Shown here in pieces: positions 33,744 to 44,400 of a DNA stretch of 64,000 bases. Position 1 is the first letter of the stretch, and each line of letters starts with the position of its first letter. Source of the DNA: Achromobacter deleyi (GTDB lineage Bacteria; Pseudomonadota; Gammaproteobacteria; Burkholderiales; Burkholderiaceae_B); assembly GCF_902859705.1 (NCBI RefSeq), contig NZ_CADIJO010000002.1:1-64000 (forward strand), in the 5' to 3' direction. Both the position numbers and the translations under genes were made by a program. The notes beneath the pieces were generated by a model. The model was not told the DNA's origin and ran no database searches. It was given only the letters and a program-made list of their open reading frames with translations.

Positions 33744-36527
33744 TCAGGTCTCCTGCTTCTTCAACAACAGCACCGACGCGCCCAGGATGACGGGAATCGC
33801 CACCAGCAAGGGCCAGAACGAGCCTTGCAGGTTGGAGAAGTCCAGCGCCTTGCTGAAGACGCCGCGGCTGATGGTGAGCATGTGGGTGGCGGGGTAGACC
33901 TGGCCGATCAGCTTGCCGCCGCCTTCCAGCGACGACACCGGATTGAGCAGCCCGGCGAACTGCACGGCCGGCACCAGCGTGCCGATCATGGTGAAGAACA
34001 GCGCCGCGATCTGGCTGCGGGTGAAGGTCGAGGCCAACAGGCCGATGGCGGTGGCGACCACGTTGTAGATCAGCGCGGCGGCCAGCAAGGTCAGGAAGCT
34101 GCCTGTGATGGGCACGCCGAACAGCGTCACCGCCAGCAGCGTCATCAACAGGAAGTTCAGCATCGCCAGCGCCACGTACGGCCCCTGCTTGCCCAGCAGG
34201 AATTCCAGCCGCGTCACCGGCGTGACGTACAGGTTGATGATCGAGCCCAATTCCTTTTCGCGCACCACCGCCAGCGCCGTCAACATCGCCGGCATCATCA
34301 GGAGCAGCAGCGGGATCACGGCCGGCACCATGGCGGGCAGGCTGCGCACGTCGGGGTTGTAGCGAAAGCGCGTTTCGATGCTGAAGGGCTGCGTCGCGCC
34401 CGCGCCCAGCCGTTCGCGCGCCTGCTGCTGCAGCCAGCCCTGGTGCATGCCCAGCACGTAGCCGCGGATGGTCTCGGCGCGCTGCGGCATGGCGCCGTCG
34501 ATCCAGACGCCGATCTGCGCGTTGCGGCCGCGTTCGGCATCGCGCGCAAAGCCTTGCGGAATCTCGATCGCGAGCGACAGCTCGCCGCTGCGCATGCGGG
34601 CGTCCATGTCCTGGTAGTCGGTGATGGGCGGCTGCTCGATGAAGTAGCGCGAGCCAGCCAGGTTCAGGCTGTAGTTCTGGCTCAGCGTGGTCTGGTCGCG
34701 GTCCATCACCGCGTAGCGCAGGTCTTCCACGTCCAGGCTGATGCCAAAGCCGATGACGAACATCAGCAGCAGCGAACCGGCCAGCGCCAGCGTGGCGCGC
34801 ACCGGGTCGCGGCGCAGTTCCAGTGTTTCGCGCCACATGTAGCTGAACATGCGTTGCAGATTGAAGCCGCGATCTTCCGGGTGGACCGCAGGCGCCGCTG
34901 TGTCCAGCGTGTTTTCCGCCGCTGCCGTCACAGCTTGCGTCGAGACATCCCCCGCCTTGCCGGGCTGCGTGCCCGCACCCGCGTCGATCAGGTAGGCAAT
35001 GAAGGCCTCTTCCAGCGTCTTGGCGCCGCGCAGCCGGATGATCTCGTCCGGCGACGCGCTCACCAGCACCTTGCCCGCGTGCATCAGCGACATGCGGTCG
35101 CAGCGCTGGGCCTCGTTCATGAAGTGGGTGGAAATGAAGATCGTGACCTGGTCCCGCCGCGCCAGCGCGATCAGCAGGCGCCAGAAATTGTCGCGCGCCA
35201 CCGGGTCCACGCCCGAGGTCGGTTCGTCCAGGATCAGCAGTTCGGGCTTGTGCACCATGGCCACCGCCAGCGACAGGCGCTGGCGCACGCCCATCGGCAG
35301 CTTGTCCGGCAGGTCGTCCAGCGCGTCGGCCAGGTCAAAGCGCGCCACCATCTCGTCGACGCGGGCGGGGATGTCGGCCTCGGGCACGTGGAACAGCCGC
35401 GCATGCAGCACCAGGTTCTGCCGTACGGTCAGTTCGCCGTACAGCGAGAAAGCCTGCGACATGTAGCCCACGCGGCGGCGCGTGTCGATGTTCTTCGGGT
35501 CGACCTCGGCGCCGAACAGCCAGGCCTGGCCCTCGCTGGCCGGCAGCAGGCCGGTCAGCATTTTCATGGTGGTGGACTTGCCGCAGCCGTTCGAACCCAG
35601 GAAGCCGAAGATTTCGCCTTTGCGGATGCGGAAGTTGACGTGGTCCACCGCCACGAAGTCGCCAAAGCGCATGGTCAGGTCGCGCGCCTCGATGGCGATG
35701 GGGGCGTTGTCGTCCAGCGCCAGCGGCGTGATTTCCACGGGCTGGTGGCCGCGCCGCTTTTCTTCGGGCAACAGGGCGATGAACGCGGCTTCCAGCGAAT
35801 CGGTGCCGGTGCGGGCGCGCAGTTCGTCGGGCGTGCCGGTGGCCAGCACGCGGCCTTCGTCCATGGCGATCAGCCAGTCAAAGCGCTGCGCCTCGTCCAT
35901 GTAGGCGGTGGCGACGATGACGCTCATGCCGCTGCGTTCGCTGCGGATCTGGTTGATCAGGTCCCAGAACTGGGCGCGCGCCAAGGGGTCGACGCCGGTG
36001 GTGGGCTCGTCCAGGATCAGCAGGTCGGGGTCGTGGATCAGCGCGCAGCACAGGCCCAGTTTCTGCTTCATGCCGCCGGACAGCTTGCCCGCGGGCCGCG
36101 ACAGGGAGGCGTCCATGCCGGTGCTGCGGGTCAGGCTGTCGATGCGGCGGCGGCGCTCGGCCTCGCTGTGGCCGAACAGGCGGCCGAAGAACTGCAGGTT
36201 TTCTTCCACCGACAGGGTGGGGTACAGGTTCTTGCCCAGCCCTTGCGGCATGTAGGCGATGCGCGGGCAGACGTCGTCGCGGTGGCGCTTGCTGGCCATG
36301 TCGCCGTCCAGTACGCGCACCGAGCCTTCCTGCACCGCGCGCGAACCGGCCACCAGGGCCAGCAGGCTCGACTTGCCCACGCCGTCGGGGCCGATCAGGC
36401 CCACCATGCGGCCGGCGGGAATGTCCAGCGTGATGCCGTCCAGCGCCACGGTCTTGCCATAGCGCAACGCCACCCCCGACAGCTGCACCACCGGGGCGGG
36501 GGACGAGGCTGTCGTGGCGGTGTTCAT
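33744..36527 (-). CDS. rbbA: RbbA-type fusion: two ABC ATPase domains plus ABC-2 permease
   Basis: A 927-residue protein. ATPase domain 1 spans about 10-240 (Walker [10 protein letters not shown], signature [11 protein letters not shown], Walker [14 protein letters not shown]). ATPase domain 2 spans about 285-520 (Walker [11 protein letters not shown], degenerate signature [11 protein letters not shown], Walker [14 protein letters not shown]). An ABC-2 permease half with six helices fills 560-927 ([27 protein letters not shown]). E. coli RbbA, about 911 residues, was reported as ribosome-associated, but its domain order is that of an exporter. The start overlaps the HlyD stop by one base. A linker of about 40 residues (Ala/Thr/Gly-rich) separates ATPase 2 from the permease. 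Confidence 0.93.
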   Translation of the reverse strand: MNTATTASSPAPVVQLSGVALRYGKTVALDGITLDIPAGRMVGLIGPDGVGKSSLLALVAGSRAVQEGSVRVLDGDMASKRHRDDVCPRIAYMPQGLGKNLYPTLSVEENLQFFGRLFGHSEAERRRRIDSLTRSTGMDASLSRPAGKLSGGMKQKLGLCCALIHDPDLLILDEPTTGVDPLARAQFWDLINQIRSERSGMSVIVATAYMDEAQRFDWLIAMDEGRVLATGTPDELRARTGTDSLEAAFIALLPEEKRRGHQPVEITPLALDDNAPIAIEARDLTMRFGDFVAVDHVNFRIRKGEIFGFLGSNGCGKSTTMKMLTGLLPASEGQAWLFGAEVDPKNIDTRRRVGYMSQAFSLYGELTVRQNLVLHARLFHVPEADIPARVDEMVARFDLADALDDLPDKLPMGVRQRLSLAVAMVHKPELLILDEPTSGVDPVARDNFWRLLIALARRDQVTIFISTHFMNEAQRCDRMSLMHAGKVLVSASPDEIIRLRGAKTLEEAFIAYLIDAGAGTQPGKAGDVSTQAVTAAAENTLDTAAPAVHPEDRGFNLQRMFSYMWRETLELRRDPVRATLALAGSLLLMFVIGFGISLDVEDLRYAVMDRDQTTLSQNYSLNLAGSRYFIEQPPITDYQDMDARMRSGELSLAIEIPQGFARDAERGRNAQIGVWIDGAMPQRAETIRGYVLGMHQGWLQQQARERLGAGATQPFSIETRFRYNPDVRSLPAMVPAVIPLLLLMMPAMLTALAVVREKELGSIINLYVTPVTRLEFLLGKQGPYVALAMLNFLLMTLLAVTLFGVPITGSFLTLLAAALIYNVVATAIGLLASTFTRSQIAALFFTMIGTLVPAVQFAGLLNPVSSLEGGGKLIGQVYPATHMLTISRGVFSKALDFSNLQGSFWPLLVAIPVILGASVLLLKKQET

Positions 36528-37594
36528 CAGGGCACCTTGACTTCAAGCGTGGCGGGCCAGGCGGCCTCGCCGTCCAGCTTCAGCCAGGCCACGCCGGGCA
36601 GGCCGGTCTTGACCTGGGTCAGGTGCTGCTGCAGCAGCGCCGGGTCGATCTGCGCCTTGACGCGGAACATCAGCTTCTGGCGTTCGGTGGCGGTCTCGAC
36701 CGTCTTGGGCGTGAACTGCGCGGTGCTGGCCACGAACGACACCTTGGCCGGAATCACGTACTGCGGCGCAGCGTCCAGGATGATGCGCACGTCCTGGCCC
36801 AGCGCCACGCGGCCGGCGGCCTGCTCGGGCAGGAAGAAGGTCATGTAGACGTCGGCCAGGTCCACCATGTTCAGCACCTTGCCGCCCGCGCCCAGCACTT
36901 CGCCGGACTGCGCCACGCGGTATTGCACGCGGCCGGCGCGCGGGGCGCGCAGTTCGCTGTCGGCGATGTCGGCGTCGATGCGGGCAATGGTGGCCTGTGC
37001 GGCGTTCACGGCCGACTGTGCGCCCACCTGGGCGGCGCGGGCCGCGTCGATGGCGGCTTCGGCGGCCTTGACCTGCGCGCGCGCCGCATTGACGGCGGCC
37101 TGGGCGCTGCGTACGCGGGCGCGGTCGTCATCCAGTTCCTGGATCGACGATGCGCCTTCGCGCGACAGCGTTTCCGAGCGCGCCAGGCGGCGCCGGGCGG
37201 CATCCAGTTCGCTCTCGCGCTGCACCACCACGGCTTCGGCCGCGAGCTTGTCGCTTTCGCGTTGCGCGATCTGGGCGCTGGCGCTGGCGGCGTTGTTGAT
37301 GGCCTGCTGGTGCTGGGCGCGCGCTTCTTCGCGCTGCGCGGTCAGGGTATCGATCTGCATGCGCGCCAGCGGCTGGCCGGCGGCGACGAAATCGCCTTCG
37401 GCGGCCAGCACGTCCTGCACGCGGCCGGCGAGCTTGGTGGCCACGTCGATCTCGGTGGCTTCGATGCGGCCGTTGCCGCTGATGAAGCCTTCGCCGGGGC
37501 CGTTGTCGGACAGCATGCGCCAGCCGCCATAGCCGGCGGCGGCGACAGCCAGGACGATCAGGACGGGAATCAGTTTTCGGGTAGGCAGCTTCAT
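36527..37594 (-). CDS. HlyD/membrane-fusion protein, YhiI-like
   Basis: A 355-residue periplasmic adaptor anchored by one N-terminal helix (residues about 9-26). The lipoyl halves are [20 protein letters not shown] near 40 and [14 protein letters not shown] near 218. Between them is a long Ala-rich coiled coil of about 130 residues ([14 protein letters not shown] through [14 protein letters not shown]), and a beta-barrel domain follows. It links the RbbA/YhhJ inner-membrane exporter to the outer-membrane factor encoded just upstream, whose stop it overlaps (ATGA). Together the four genes encode a complete tripartite efflux system. Confidence 0.93.
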   Translation of the reverse strand: MKLPTRKLIPVLIVLAVAAAGYGGWRMLSDNGPGEGFISGNGRIEATEIDVATKLAGRVQDVLAAEGDFVAAGQPLARMQIDTLTAQREEARAQHQQAINNAASASAQIAQRESDKLAAEAVVVQRESELDAARRRLARSETLSREGASSIQELDDDRARVRSAQAAVNAARAQVKAAEAAIDAARAAQVGAQSAVNAAQATIARIDADIADSELRAPRAGRVQYRVAQSGEVLGAGGKVLNMVDLADVYMTFFLPEQAAGRVALGQDVRIILDAAPQYVIPAKVSFVASTAQFTPKTVETATERQKLMFRVKAQIDPALLQQHLTQVKTGLPGVAWLKLDGEAAWPATLEVKVP

Positions 37595-39069
37595 GATGCG
37601 TTTCCGGAGGGGATCGAGGAGGGCGCGGCGGGCGCCTGGGTGCCGCCGCCCAGCGCGGCGTACAGGCCGACACGGGCCGACAGCAGCGCGCGGCGGGTCT
37701 GCACCAGCGTCTGCTGCGCCGCCAGCAGGTCGCGCTGGGCGTCCAGCACTTCCAGGTAGGGCGAGGCGCCATGGTCATAGCGCAGCTTGGCCAGGCGCGC
37801 GCGCTCTGCCTGGGCGGCCACGGTGGCGCGCAGCACCTGCACCTGCTCGGCCAGCCAGCGGCGCGCCGACAGCGCGTCAGACACGTCCTTGAACGCGCTC
37901 TGGATGGATTGTTCGTAGCCGGCCACGGCCTGGTCGCGGCGCACTTCGGCCAAATCCAGGTTGGCGCTGCGGCGGCCGGCATCGAAGATCGGCAGGTCCA
38001 GGCTGGGCGTGAAGTTCCACGCGCGGCTGCCGCTGCCGAACAGGCCGTCGAGTTCGGCGCTGGCGGTGCCGACGGCGCCTGTCAGCGTGATGCGAGGAAA
38101 GAACGCGGCACGGGCCGCGCCGATGTTGGCGTTGGCGGCGCGCAGCTGGTGTTCGGCCGCGACGATGTCGGGGCGGTTGACCAGCAGGTCCGACGGTAGC
38201 CCGGCCGGCAGGTCGCGCATCACCGCGTCGTCGTCCAGGCCGGCCTGCGGCAGGGGCAGGTCCAGCGGCTTGCCGACCAGGAGTTCCAGGGCGTGGGCCT
38301 GCGTGGCGCGGGCCTGCTCCAGATCGGCGCCCAGCGCGCGGGCCTGCTGCCACAGCGTTTCCACCTGGGTCAGGTCCAGCTTGGAGATCGAGCCGACTTC
38401 GTAGCGGCGGCGGAAGATGCGCAGGGATTCCTCGCGCGATGCAATCGTGGCGCGGGTCAGGGCCAGGCGCTCATCCAGCTCGCGCAGCGACAGGTAACTG
38501 TCGGCCACCTGGGTGACCAGGCTGAGCGTGGCGGCGCGGGCGGCGGCATCGGAGGCCAGGTAGTTTTCCAGCGCGGCGTCCTTCAGGCTGCGGACGCGGC
38601 CCCAGAAGTCCAGCTCCCAGGTCGCCATGCCCACGCCGGCCTGGTATTGGCTGGCCACCTGGGGCCGGCCGGTCAGGTTCAGGTCGCCCGGCGTGCGGGC
38701 GCGGGTGCCTTCGGCTTGCACGCCGATCGTCGGGAACTGGTCGGCGCGCTGGATGCCGTAGAGCGCGCGCGCCTCTTCGACCCGCAGCAGCGCCACGCGC
38801 AGGTCGCGGTTATGCGCCAGCGCCTGGCCGATCAGGCCTTGCAAGGTGGGGTCCGAAAAGTAGTCGCGCCAGTCGACCTGCGCGGCCGGCGTCGACGTCG
38901 GCGCGGCAGAGGCGGGCCCGGCAGTCTCGGCGGCATAGGTGGCCGCCACCGGCAGCGCCGGGCGGTCGTATTGCGGGGCCATCGACACGCAGCCCTGCAC
39001 CAGCAGCACGGCCAGGGCGGCCGGCGCCAGGCGGGCGACAGTCCATGGTGCAAGGGGGCGGCGAGTCAT
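37591..39069 (-). CDS. NodT-family outer-membrane factor lipoprotein
   Basis: A 492-residue TolC-like outer-membrane channel subunit. It is a lipoprotein: the signal ends in LLVQGC with acylated Cys27. The two OEP repeats cover about 60-270 and 285-480; typical elements are [32 protein letters not shown] and [23 protein letters not shown]. It is the first gene of the efflux operon with HlyD, RbbA and YhhJ and is linked to HlyD by an ATGA overlap. It begins only 3 bases downstream of phaC, so the exporter may be read through from the phaC promoter. Confidence 0.94.
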   Translation of the reverse strand: MTRRPLAPWTVARLAPAALAVLLVQGCVSMAPQYDRPALPVAATYAAETAGPASAAPTSTPAAQVDWRDYFSDPTLQGLIGQALAHNRDLRVALLRVEEARALYGIQRADQFPTIGVQAEGTRARTPGDLNLTGRPQVASQYQAGVGMATWELDFWGRVRSLKDAALENYLASDAAARAATLSLVTQVADSYLSLRELDERLALTRATIASREESLRIFRRRYEVGSISKLDLTQVETLWQQARALGADLEQARATQAHALELLVGKPLDLPLPQAGLDDDAVMRDLPAGLPSDLLVNRPDIVAAEHQLRAANANIGAARAAFFPRITLTGAVGTASAELDGLFGSGSRAWNFTPSLDLPIFDAGRRSANLDLAEVRRDQAVAGYEQSIQSAFKDVSDALSARRWLAEQVQVLRATVAAQAERARLAKLRYDHGASPYLEVLDAQRDLLAAQQTLVQTRRALLSARVGLYAALGGGTQAPAAPSSIPSGNAS

Positions 39070-39072
39070 GCT

Positions 39073-40593
39073 TCATTTCTCCATCACGTAGGCGCCGGGG
39101 GCATCGCCCAGCACCGGATAACCCTGGCTTGCGGCGCCCTGGGCGGGCGGCTTGGCCGGCTTGCCCGAACGCGCGGCCAGCCAGGCTTGCCAATGCGGCC
39201 ACCATGAACCCTCGTGCTTGGGCGCGGCCTCGAACCATTGCTCGGGTGTCAATGCCGGCTGGTCCGCCGGCCGCGTCAGGCTGCGAAAGTGGCGGCGCGG
39301 ATGGCCGGGCTCGCTGACGATGCCGGCGTTGTGGCCGCCGCGGGTCAGCACGAAGGTCAGCGGCGCGGACGTCAGGCCGTGCAGCTTGTAGACCGAGCGC
39401 CAGGGGGCCACGTGGTCGGTTTCGGTGCCGACGCAGAACAGCGGCAGGCGCAGGTCGGCCAGCTTCACGGGCTGGCCGTCCACGGCATGGCGGCCGGCGG
39501 CCAGGTCATTGTTCAAGTACAGGCCGCGCAGGTATTGCCCATGCATGCGCGCCGGCAGGCGGGTCGCATCGGCATTCCAGGCCTGCAGGTCCGTCATCGG
39601 CCGCCGCTGGCCCAGCCAGTAGTCGTTGATCATCCGGCCCCACACCAGCTGCTGCGAACGCAACAGCTGGAACGCGCCGCTCATCTGCTGCGCCGGGAAG
39701 TAGCCCAGCGCCTGCATTTCGGCCTGCAGCAGCGCCACCTGGAATTCGTCGATGAACAGGCCCAGCTCGCCGGGTTCGGAAAAGTCGGTCTGCGCGGCCA
39801 GCAGGCTCAGGCTGGCCAGGCGCGTGTCGCCTTCGCGGGCCATCGCGGCGGCGGCCATGGCCAGCAGCGTGCCGCCCAGGCAGTAGCCGGCCGCATGCAC
39901 GGCGGCGCCCGGCACGATGGCATTGATCGCCGCCAGGGGTTCGCGCACGCCCAGGCGCAGGTAGTCGTCCATCCCCAGGTCGCGGTCGGCCGCGGCGGGG
40001 TTCTTCCACGACACGCAGAACACGGTATGGCCCTGTTCGACCAGGTAGCGGATCAGCGAGTTGTGGGGCGACAGGTCCAGGATGTAGTACTTCATGATCC
40101 ACGCCGGCACGATGAAGATCGGTTCGGGCCGGACCCGCGCCGTGGCGGGCTGGTACTGGATCAGTTCGGCCAGGCGGTTGCGCAGCACCACTTTGCCTGG
40201 GGTCAGCGCCACCTCGTGGCCGGGCCGGAAGCGTTCCGCGCCGGCCGGCGGCAGGCCGCCCCATTGGCGCAGCCCGTCTTCCCAGGCGGCCTGCGCGCCG
40301 CGCAGCAGGTTGGCGCCGCCTTCCTGCCAGGTCTGGCGCAGCACCAGGGGGTGGGTGAACGGTTGGTTGTCGGGGGCCAGCGGTTCTAGCCACTGGTGCG
40401 CGGCAAAGGCAGCCAGCGCGCGTTGGTGGTCGTTGGCCAGGGGCAGCAGGCGGGCCTGGGCGTCCCAGGCGTTGCGGACCTGCATGAAGGCCTGGCTCCA
40501 CCAGGAATACGGCCATTGCCCCCAGGCGGCGTCATCGAACCGGCCTGCGGTCATCGCAATGTCCTTGCGTGCTGGCTGGGTCGTGTCCGACAT
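39073..40593 (-). CDS. phaC: Polyhydroxyalkanoate synthase PhaC
   Basis: A 506-residue alpha/beta-fold polymerase that joins (R)-hydroxyacyl-CoA units. The lipase-like box AAGYCLGGT carries the nucleophile Cys238, the catalytic Asp is in VGTETDHVAPW and the His in RGGHNAGIV. FIVPAWIMKYYILDLSPHNSLIRYL is a conserved PhaC block. It is shorter than class I synthases (about 590) mainly at the N-terminus. The start at 40593 follows GGAG by 5 bases; an ATG at 40554 with AAGGAC is an equally good alternative. phaP and phaB lie 6.5 kb downstream on the same strand beyond a four-gene exporter operon. Confidence 0.93.
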   Translation of the reverse strand: MSDTTQPARKDIAMTAGRFDDAAWGQWPYSWWSQAFMQVRNAWDAQARLLPLANDHQRALAAFAAHQWLEPLAPDNQPFTHPLVLRQTWQEGGANLLRGAQAAWEDGLRQWGGLPPAGAERFRPGHEVALTPGKVVLRNRLAELIQYQPATARVRPEPIFIVPAWIMKYYILDLSPHNSLIRYLVEQGHTVFCVSWKNPAAADRDLGMDDYLRLGVREPLAAINAIVPGAAVHAAGYCLGGTLLAMAAAAMAREGDTRLASLSLLAAQTDFSEPGELGLFIDEFQVALLQAEMQALGYFPAQQMSGAFQLLRSQQLVWGRMINDYWLGQRRPMTDLQAWNADATRLPARMHGQYLRGLYLNNDLAAGRHAVDGQPVKLADLRLPLFCVGTETDHVAPWRSVYKLHGLTSAPLTFVLTRGGHNAGIVSEPGHPRRHFRSLTRPADQPALTPEQWFEAAPKHEGSWWPHWQAWLAARSGKPAKPPAQGAASQGYPVLGDAPGAYVMEK

Positions 40594-40757
40594 GTGGGCT
40601 CCATGGCGTTCGGGCGGCGACATCGCCGCGCTCAAGGGGGCCGGATCATCGCCCTGCCAGGCTTGTGGCCTGGCGTCGCGGCGGTCCGGCGGCAAACGTC
40701 TTGAATCGATTGTGCGCCGCCCGCCCTGCGGATTCCTTGATCCAGATCAAGCTAGCG

Positions 40758-40771
40758 ACTGACTGGTCGGT
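40758..40771. promoter_or_regulatory. Candidate TetR operator
   Basis: ACTGACTGGTCGGT is an imperfect palindrome (10 of 14 positions symmetric) with the ACYGACY-RGTCGGT look of many TetR-family sites. It lies in the phaC/TetR divergent gap, 61 bases before the TetR start. Confidence 0.45.
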
Positions 40772-40831
40772 TTTTAATGGGGCTGTTGGCCGGCCTTGAT
40801 GCCGCGCCAATTCGCACAGGGAGCAGTGGTG

Positions 40832-41434
40832 ATGGGTACGCAACGTCAGCGTCTCCCCCCGAACGTGCGCGTCGGGCAGATTCTTGACGCCGCGTTGCAG
40901 GAATTCTCGGCCGCCGGGTATGCCGGCGCCCGGATGGATGACATCGCCTTGCGGGCCGGACTGTCCAAGGGCGGCCTGTACGCCCATTTTTCCAGCAAGG
41001 AACAGGTCTTCGAAGCGCTGCTCGCGCGTCACCTTTGCCCGCCGCGCCTGGACGCCCATGCCCTGGTTGCGGGCGCGGCCACGCCCAGGCACCTGGCCGA
41101 GCGCCTGGTCAACCATCTCTATGCCAGCCTGGCCAATCCGGCCATGGTCGCCACCATGCGGCTGCTGCTGGCCGAAAGCGACCGCGTGCCGCATCTGGCG
41201 CGCCGCTGGCGCGAGGACACGGCCGATGCCCACCAGGCCGACATCGCCCACCTGCTGCAGCTGGCCCGCGAACGCGGCCTGTGCGGCGACGGCGTGGCGC
41301 TGCGGCATCCGTGGCTGTTGCTGTCGCCGGTGGTCCATGCCATTTTCATGGCGATCCTGCTGGGGCCGGACGAACGCATCAACCTGCCGGAGCGGCGCGA
41401 CGCGCACGTGGCGCTGATCTGCGGCCTGCTATAG
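40832..41434 (+). CDS. TetR-family regulator
   Basis: A 200-residue TetR regulator. The DNA-binding domain is at about 10-60 ([44 protein letters not shown] in sense), followed by a helical ligand domain. The start at 40832 is preferred because GGGAG lies 8 bases upstream; ATG 40799 would add 11 residues. It is divergent from phaC and its downstream exporter, so it could control either. The presence of a complete efflux system reading from the same promoter region makes drug-responsive repression of the exporter plausible. The ligand is unknown. Confidence 0.9.
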   Translation: MGTQRQRLPPNVRVGQILDAALQEFSAAGYAGARMDDIALRAGLSKGGLYAHFSSKEQVFEALLARHLCPPRLDAHALVAGAATPRHLAERLVNHLYASLANPAMVATMRLLLAESDRVPHLARRWREDTADAHQADIAHLLQLARERGLCGDGVALRHPWLLLSPVVHAIFMAILLGPDERINLPERRDAHVALICGLL

Positions 41435-41511
41435 CCGCCGCGCCACACCGCCCTGTATCCTTGCGTCACTTCCACGACTCAAGCAGCGAGGGCGCTTTGC
41501 CTAACTCCGGA

Positions 41512-43080
41512 ATGACCGTCCGTGTGCCCTCCTGGCGATATTTTCCGGTGGCGTTGGCCCTGATGCTGCCGGTGCTGGGCTGCGTCGCGTGGACCTGGCT
41601 GCATGCCCAGTCCACCGAACGCGCCGAAGCCGCCACCGTGGCGCGCATCGTGCGGGTCCAGACCGAGCAGATCGTGGATCGCGCCGTCGACATCCTGCCG
41701 CGCGTGGCGGCGCTGACCGACAAGTCCTGTGAAGAGGCGCTGCCCGACCTGTACCGCTGGGGCACGCTCAACCCGTACTTCCGCGCGCTGATCCTGGTCG
41801 AGCGCGACCACATCTATTGCTCGTCGGTGCTGGGTGAGGTTGATTACCTCACCGGCGAATTCCGCAAATGGCCGGTGGACGTTCCGCCTGCGCAATGGTT
41901 CTTCAGCGTGGCGGGCACGCCCCTGGCGCCCGAGCGGCCGGCGCTGCTGCTGGGCATGCCGGCTGCTGACGGCCGCGGCGGCGTGGTGGCCATCGACGGG
42001 CGCTATGTGCAGGACATTCTCAATTCGGTGGCCTCGCTGGGTGAATACCAGCTGGAAGTCACGCTGGGGCAGGGGGCGCCCATCCGCAGCGATTCCTGGG
42101 GCCATGCATCGGCGGTGCCCGAATTGCTGTTCCAGCAGGCCGACAGGGTGGCCGACCGGGCCGATCTGGATGTGCGCGTGCTGGCCCCGGCCGAGGCCGT
42201 GGTGCGGGCGTGGCAACAATTGCTGGTGACCTACCTGCCCGTGGCCTTGCTGCTCGGCGCGCTGCTGGCCTTCGGGGCCTACCGCCTGCAGGTGAACCGG
42301 CAGTCCTTCAAAGAGCAGCTGCGCCGCGCCATGGCGGCCGACGAATTCCACGTCGAATACCAGCCGGTCTATGGCAAGGCCACGGGCCGCTGCGAAGGCG
42401 TCGAGGCGCTGATGCGCTGGAACCGTCCTGGCGTGGGGCCGGTGCGTCCGGACATCTTCATTGCGGCAGCCGAGGTCGAGGACATGATCGTGCCGCTGAC
42501 CCAGCATCTGCTCAAGCTGATCCAGCGCGATATGCGCGACTGGGCCACGCCGCCCGAATTCCACATCGCGGTCAATTTCGCGCCCGCACACCTGTCCAGC
42601 CCGACGTTGCTGGCCGATGTGCAGGCCTTTCGCGCCGGCATCCGGCCATCGCTGATGGTGCTGGAAATCACCGAGCGCAGCCTCATTGCCGACAACGGCC
42701 AGGCCCGCCGCAACATCGACGCGCTGCGGGCCGAAGGGGTGTTCGTGGCCATCGACGATTTCGGCACGGGTCATTGCTCGCTGTCGTACCTGCAGAAATT
42801 CCCGGTCGATTACCTGAAGATCGACAAGGGCTTCGTGCATGCCATCCAGCCCACCGGCGAAGACGCGCCGGTGCTGGACGTGATCATCACGCTGTCGCAT
42901 CGCCTGGGCCTGGCGGTGGTGGCCGAAGGCGTGGAAACGCCCGAGCAGTTCACCTACCTGACGCAGCGCGGCGTGGCCTTCATCCAGGGCTATCTGTTTG
43001 CCCGGCCCATGCCGTCGGCCGACTTCGTGCGCTGGTATGCCGAAAAGGCGGCGCAGCCGCCGGTACCCGCGGCGTCATAG
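41512..43080 (+). CDS. CSS-motif/EAL cyclic-di-GMP phosphodiesterase
   Basis: A 522-residue membrane phosphodiesterase: helix 1 at about 11-30, a periplasmic CSS domain with Cys73 and the motif Cys103-Ser-Ser, helix 2 near 240-260, then a cytoplasmic EAL domain (about 275-510). Catalytic residues look intact: EALMRW (E of EAL), [27 protein letters not shown] and EGVET. In this family the periplasmic thiol pair responds to the Dsb redox system and controls c-di-GMP breakdown. The start at 41512 is the first ATG before the membrane helix; a TTG at 41500 or nearby with AGGG upstream is possible. It is read after the TetR gene but separately. Confidence 0.92.
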   Translation: MTVRVPSWRYFPVALALMLPVLGCVAWTWLHAQSTERAEAATVARIVRVQTEQIVDRAVDILPRVAALTDKSCEEALPDLYRWGTLNPYFRALILVERDHIYCSSVLGEVDYLTGEFRKWPVDVPPAQWFFSVAGTPLAPERPALLLGMPAADGRGGVVAIDGRYVQDILNSVASLGEYQLEVTLGQGAPIRSDSWGHASAVPELLFQQADRVADRADLDVRVLAPAEAVVRAWQQLLVTYLPVALLLGALLAFGAYRLQVNRQSFKEQLRRAMAADEFHVEYQPVYGKATGRCEGVEALMRWNRPGVGPVRPDIFIAAAEVEDMIVPLTQHLLKLIQRDMRDWATPPEFHIAVNFAPAHLSSPTLLADVQAFRAGIRPSLMVLEITERSLIADNGQARRNIDALRAEGVFVAIDDFGTGHCSLSYLQKFPVDYLKIDKGFVHAIQPTGEDAPVLDVIITLSHRLGLAVVAEGVETPEQFTYLTQRGVAFIQGYLFARPMPSADFVRWYAEKAAQPPVPAAS

Positions 43081-43272
43081 CGCGCGCAGCGGCAGGTTCA
43101 ACAACGAAAAGCGGTTGCCCAGCGACCACAGGCTGGCGCCGCGCGCCGCCTGCGGGCACGTCGTGTCGCGGCAGATCCGTTCGCCGGGGTCGGCGGCGCA
43201 TGCGCAGGGGTCTGAAAGCATGAAGTACAGCAGCGCGGCAAGCAGCGACGCGACCGCCAGGGTGATCCGCAT
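43075..43272 (-). CDS. Small exported cysteine-containing protein
   Basis: A 65-residue protein with a signal or membrane segment ([17 protein letters not shown]) followed by a short region with four cysteines (CACA, ICRDTTC). It has a strong ribosome site, AGAGGAAAG, 3 bases before the ATG, which makes it credible. It converges on and overlaps the last 6 bases of the EAL gene. Its promoter would lie in the AT-rich gap shared with the DUF2975 operon, so it may be co-regulated. I do not recognise a family. Confidence 0.6.
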   Translation of the reverse strand: MRITLAVASLLAALLYFMLSDPCACAADPGERICRDTTCPQAARGASLWSLGNRFSLLNLPLRAL

Positions 43273-43294
43273 GACTTTCCTCTTTGGGATAAAA

Positions 43295-43335
43295 AATTAT
43301 TGTTAAACGATAATTTGTTGCTACACTACAGCAAC
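43295..43335. promoter_or_regulatory. Promoter and operator of the DUF2975-XRE pair
   Basis: TTGTTA (43300-43305), 16 bases, TACACT (43322-43327) form a good sigma-70 promoter. The inverted repeat AATTATTGTT-A-AACGATAATT (43295-43315, one mismatch) covers the -35. A second repeat, GTTGCT-N7-AGCAAC (43317-43335), covers the -10. The layout suggests repression by the small XRE protein encoded in the operon. Confidence 0.65.
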
Positions 43336-43369
43336 TTCATAACCCCAGCAACGTCATCCGGAGACCGCC

Positions 43370-44005
43370 ATGGCAGCCGCGCCGACCTTTTCTTCCATCC
43401 ACGAGACTTCGCCACCCGCCGCCGGCACCCGGCGCCTGGCCCGCATCCGCGGGCTGTCGCGCTGGATGCGCGGCCTGCTGGTCGTGGCCGCAGTGATCCT
43501 CATTGCCGCACTGGTCGGCATGTGGTTCTTCACGTCCGAGGCCGTGCTGGCCCGCGGCCTGTATTCCTTTCTTGGCGTGACGGCGCCGGCCTATGCCGAA
43601 CCCGCCGCGCCCGTCACCCTGCCGCGCCTGAACCTGGGGCCCGCGTATCGGGTGCTGGGTTTCGCCTTGTTCGGGGTGTTGGCGGCCCTGGCGTTGCGCG
43701 CCATTGCCCATGCCCATGCCATGTTTTCCGACTTCAGCCGCGGCGATGTGCTGACCGTGGCCACGGCCAGGCGACTGCGCGGCATCGCCTTGCTGATCAC
43801 GGTGTTCAGCGTCGCGGTGCCGGCCTTGAAGACCGTCTTGATGTTGGCCCTGACGCTGGCCAATGGGCCGGGCGAGCGCCACATGATGATCGGCATCGAC
43901 ATCAGCGACATCCTGCTCGGCCTGCTCGGCGGCCTGTTGTTCACGCTGGCCTGGGCCATGGAAGAAGCGGCCCAGGTCGCCGAAGAAAACCGGGGATTCA
44001 TCTGA
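43370..44005 (+). CDS. DUF2975 family membrane protein
   Basis: A 211-residue membrane protein with four helices (about 34-55, 96-115, 140-162 and 178-198). The segment ISDILLGLLGGLLFTLAWAMEEAAQVAEENRGFI at the C-terminus is diagnostic of DUF2975 proteins, whose genes are nearly always followed by a small Cro/CI-type regulator, as here. The stop overlaps the next ATG (TGATG). GGAG lies 6 bases before the start. The function of the family is unknown; some members are sporulation- or stress-linked in Firmicutes. Confidence 0.85.
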   Translation: MAAAPTFSSIHETSPPAAGTRRLARIRGLSRWMRGLLVVAAVILIAALVGMWFFTSEAVLARGLYSFLGVTAPAYAEPAAPVTLPRLNLGPAYRVLGFALFGVLAALALRAIAHAHAMFSDFSRGDVLTVATARRLRGIALLITVFSVAVPALKTVLMLALTLANGPGERHMMIGIDISDILLGLLGGLLFTLAWAMEEAAQVAEENRGFI

Positions 44006-44244
44006 TGGCGATCGTGGTCAGGCTGGATGTGATGCTGGCGCAGCGCAAGATGAAGGCGCGCCAATTGGCCCAGGAAATCGGTATTACCGAACCGAATCTG
44101 TCGCTGCTCAAATCGGGCAAGGTCAAGGGCATGCGCTTTGACACGCTGGAGCGCATTTGCGAAGTGCTGCAATGCCAGCCTGGCGACCTGCTCGAATACC
44201 AACCCGGCGAGCCCGCGGCCAGCGACGATACCGGCGTCGATTAG
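44005..44244 (+). CDS. Small XRE/Cro-CI (YozG-like) regulator
   Basis: A 79-residue helix-turn-helix protein of the short YozG-like type. The domain fills residues 5-68 (KMKARQLAQEIGITEPNLSLLKSGKVKGMRF is the HTH) and is followed by an acidic tail. Translation is coupled to the DUF2975 gene (TGATG). The palindrome overlapping the operon promoter at 43295-43315 is the likely binding site, giving negative autoregulation. Such short proteins bind as dimers. Confidence 0.9.
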   Translation: MAIVVRLDVMLAQRKMKARQLAQEIGITEPNLSLLKSGKVKGMRFDTLERICEVLQCQPGDLLEYQPGEPAASDDTGVD

Positions 44245-44304
44245 GCGTCGCGTCGAGCTGCCTGTCGCGGCAGGCCCCGACGCTCGCGGGCTGGTCCGCG
44301 CCTG

Positions 44305-44325
44305 GCCGCGCCACGCCCGCGCGGC
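44305..44325 (+). other. GC hairpin after the XRE gene
   Basis: GCCGCGC-N7-GCGCGGC (44305-44325) is followed after 12 bases by a run of six T. It could be a weak terminator for the DUF2975-XRE operon, although the T-tract is too far for a standard one. Confidence 0.35.
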
Positions 44326-44400
44326 GATCTCAACGTAATTTTTTCACTGCCTGTCGCGCGGGGTTCGCCCGCGCGCCGGGTTCCCACGTCCCTTTGATGG

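Noticed and set aside
33825..36848. A 1007-codon open frame on the plus strand
   Set aside because: It is antisense to rbbA and the HlyD gene; its translation is Arg/His/Gln/Ala-rich without domains, a result of high third-position GC.
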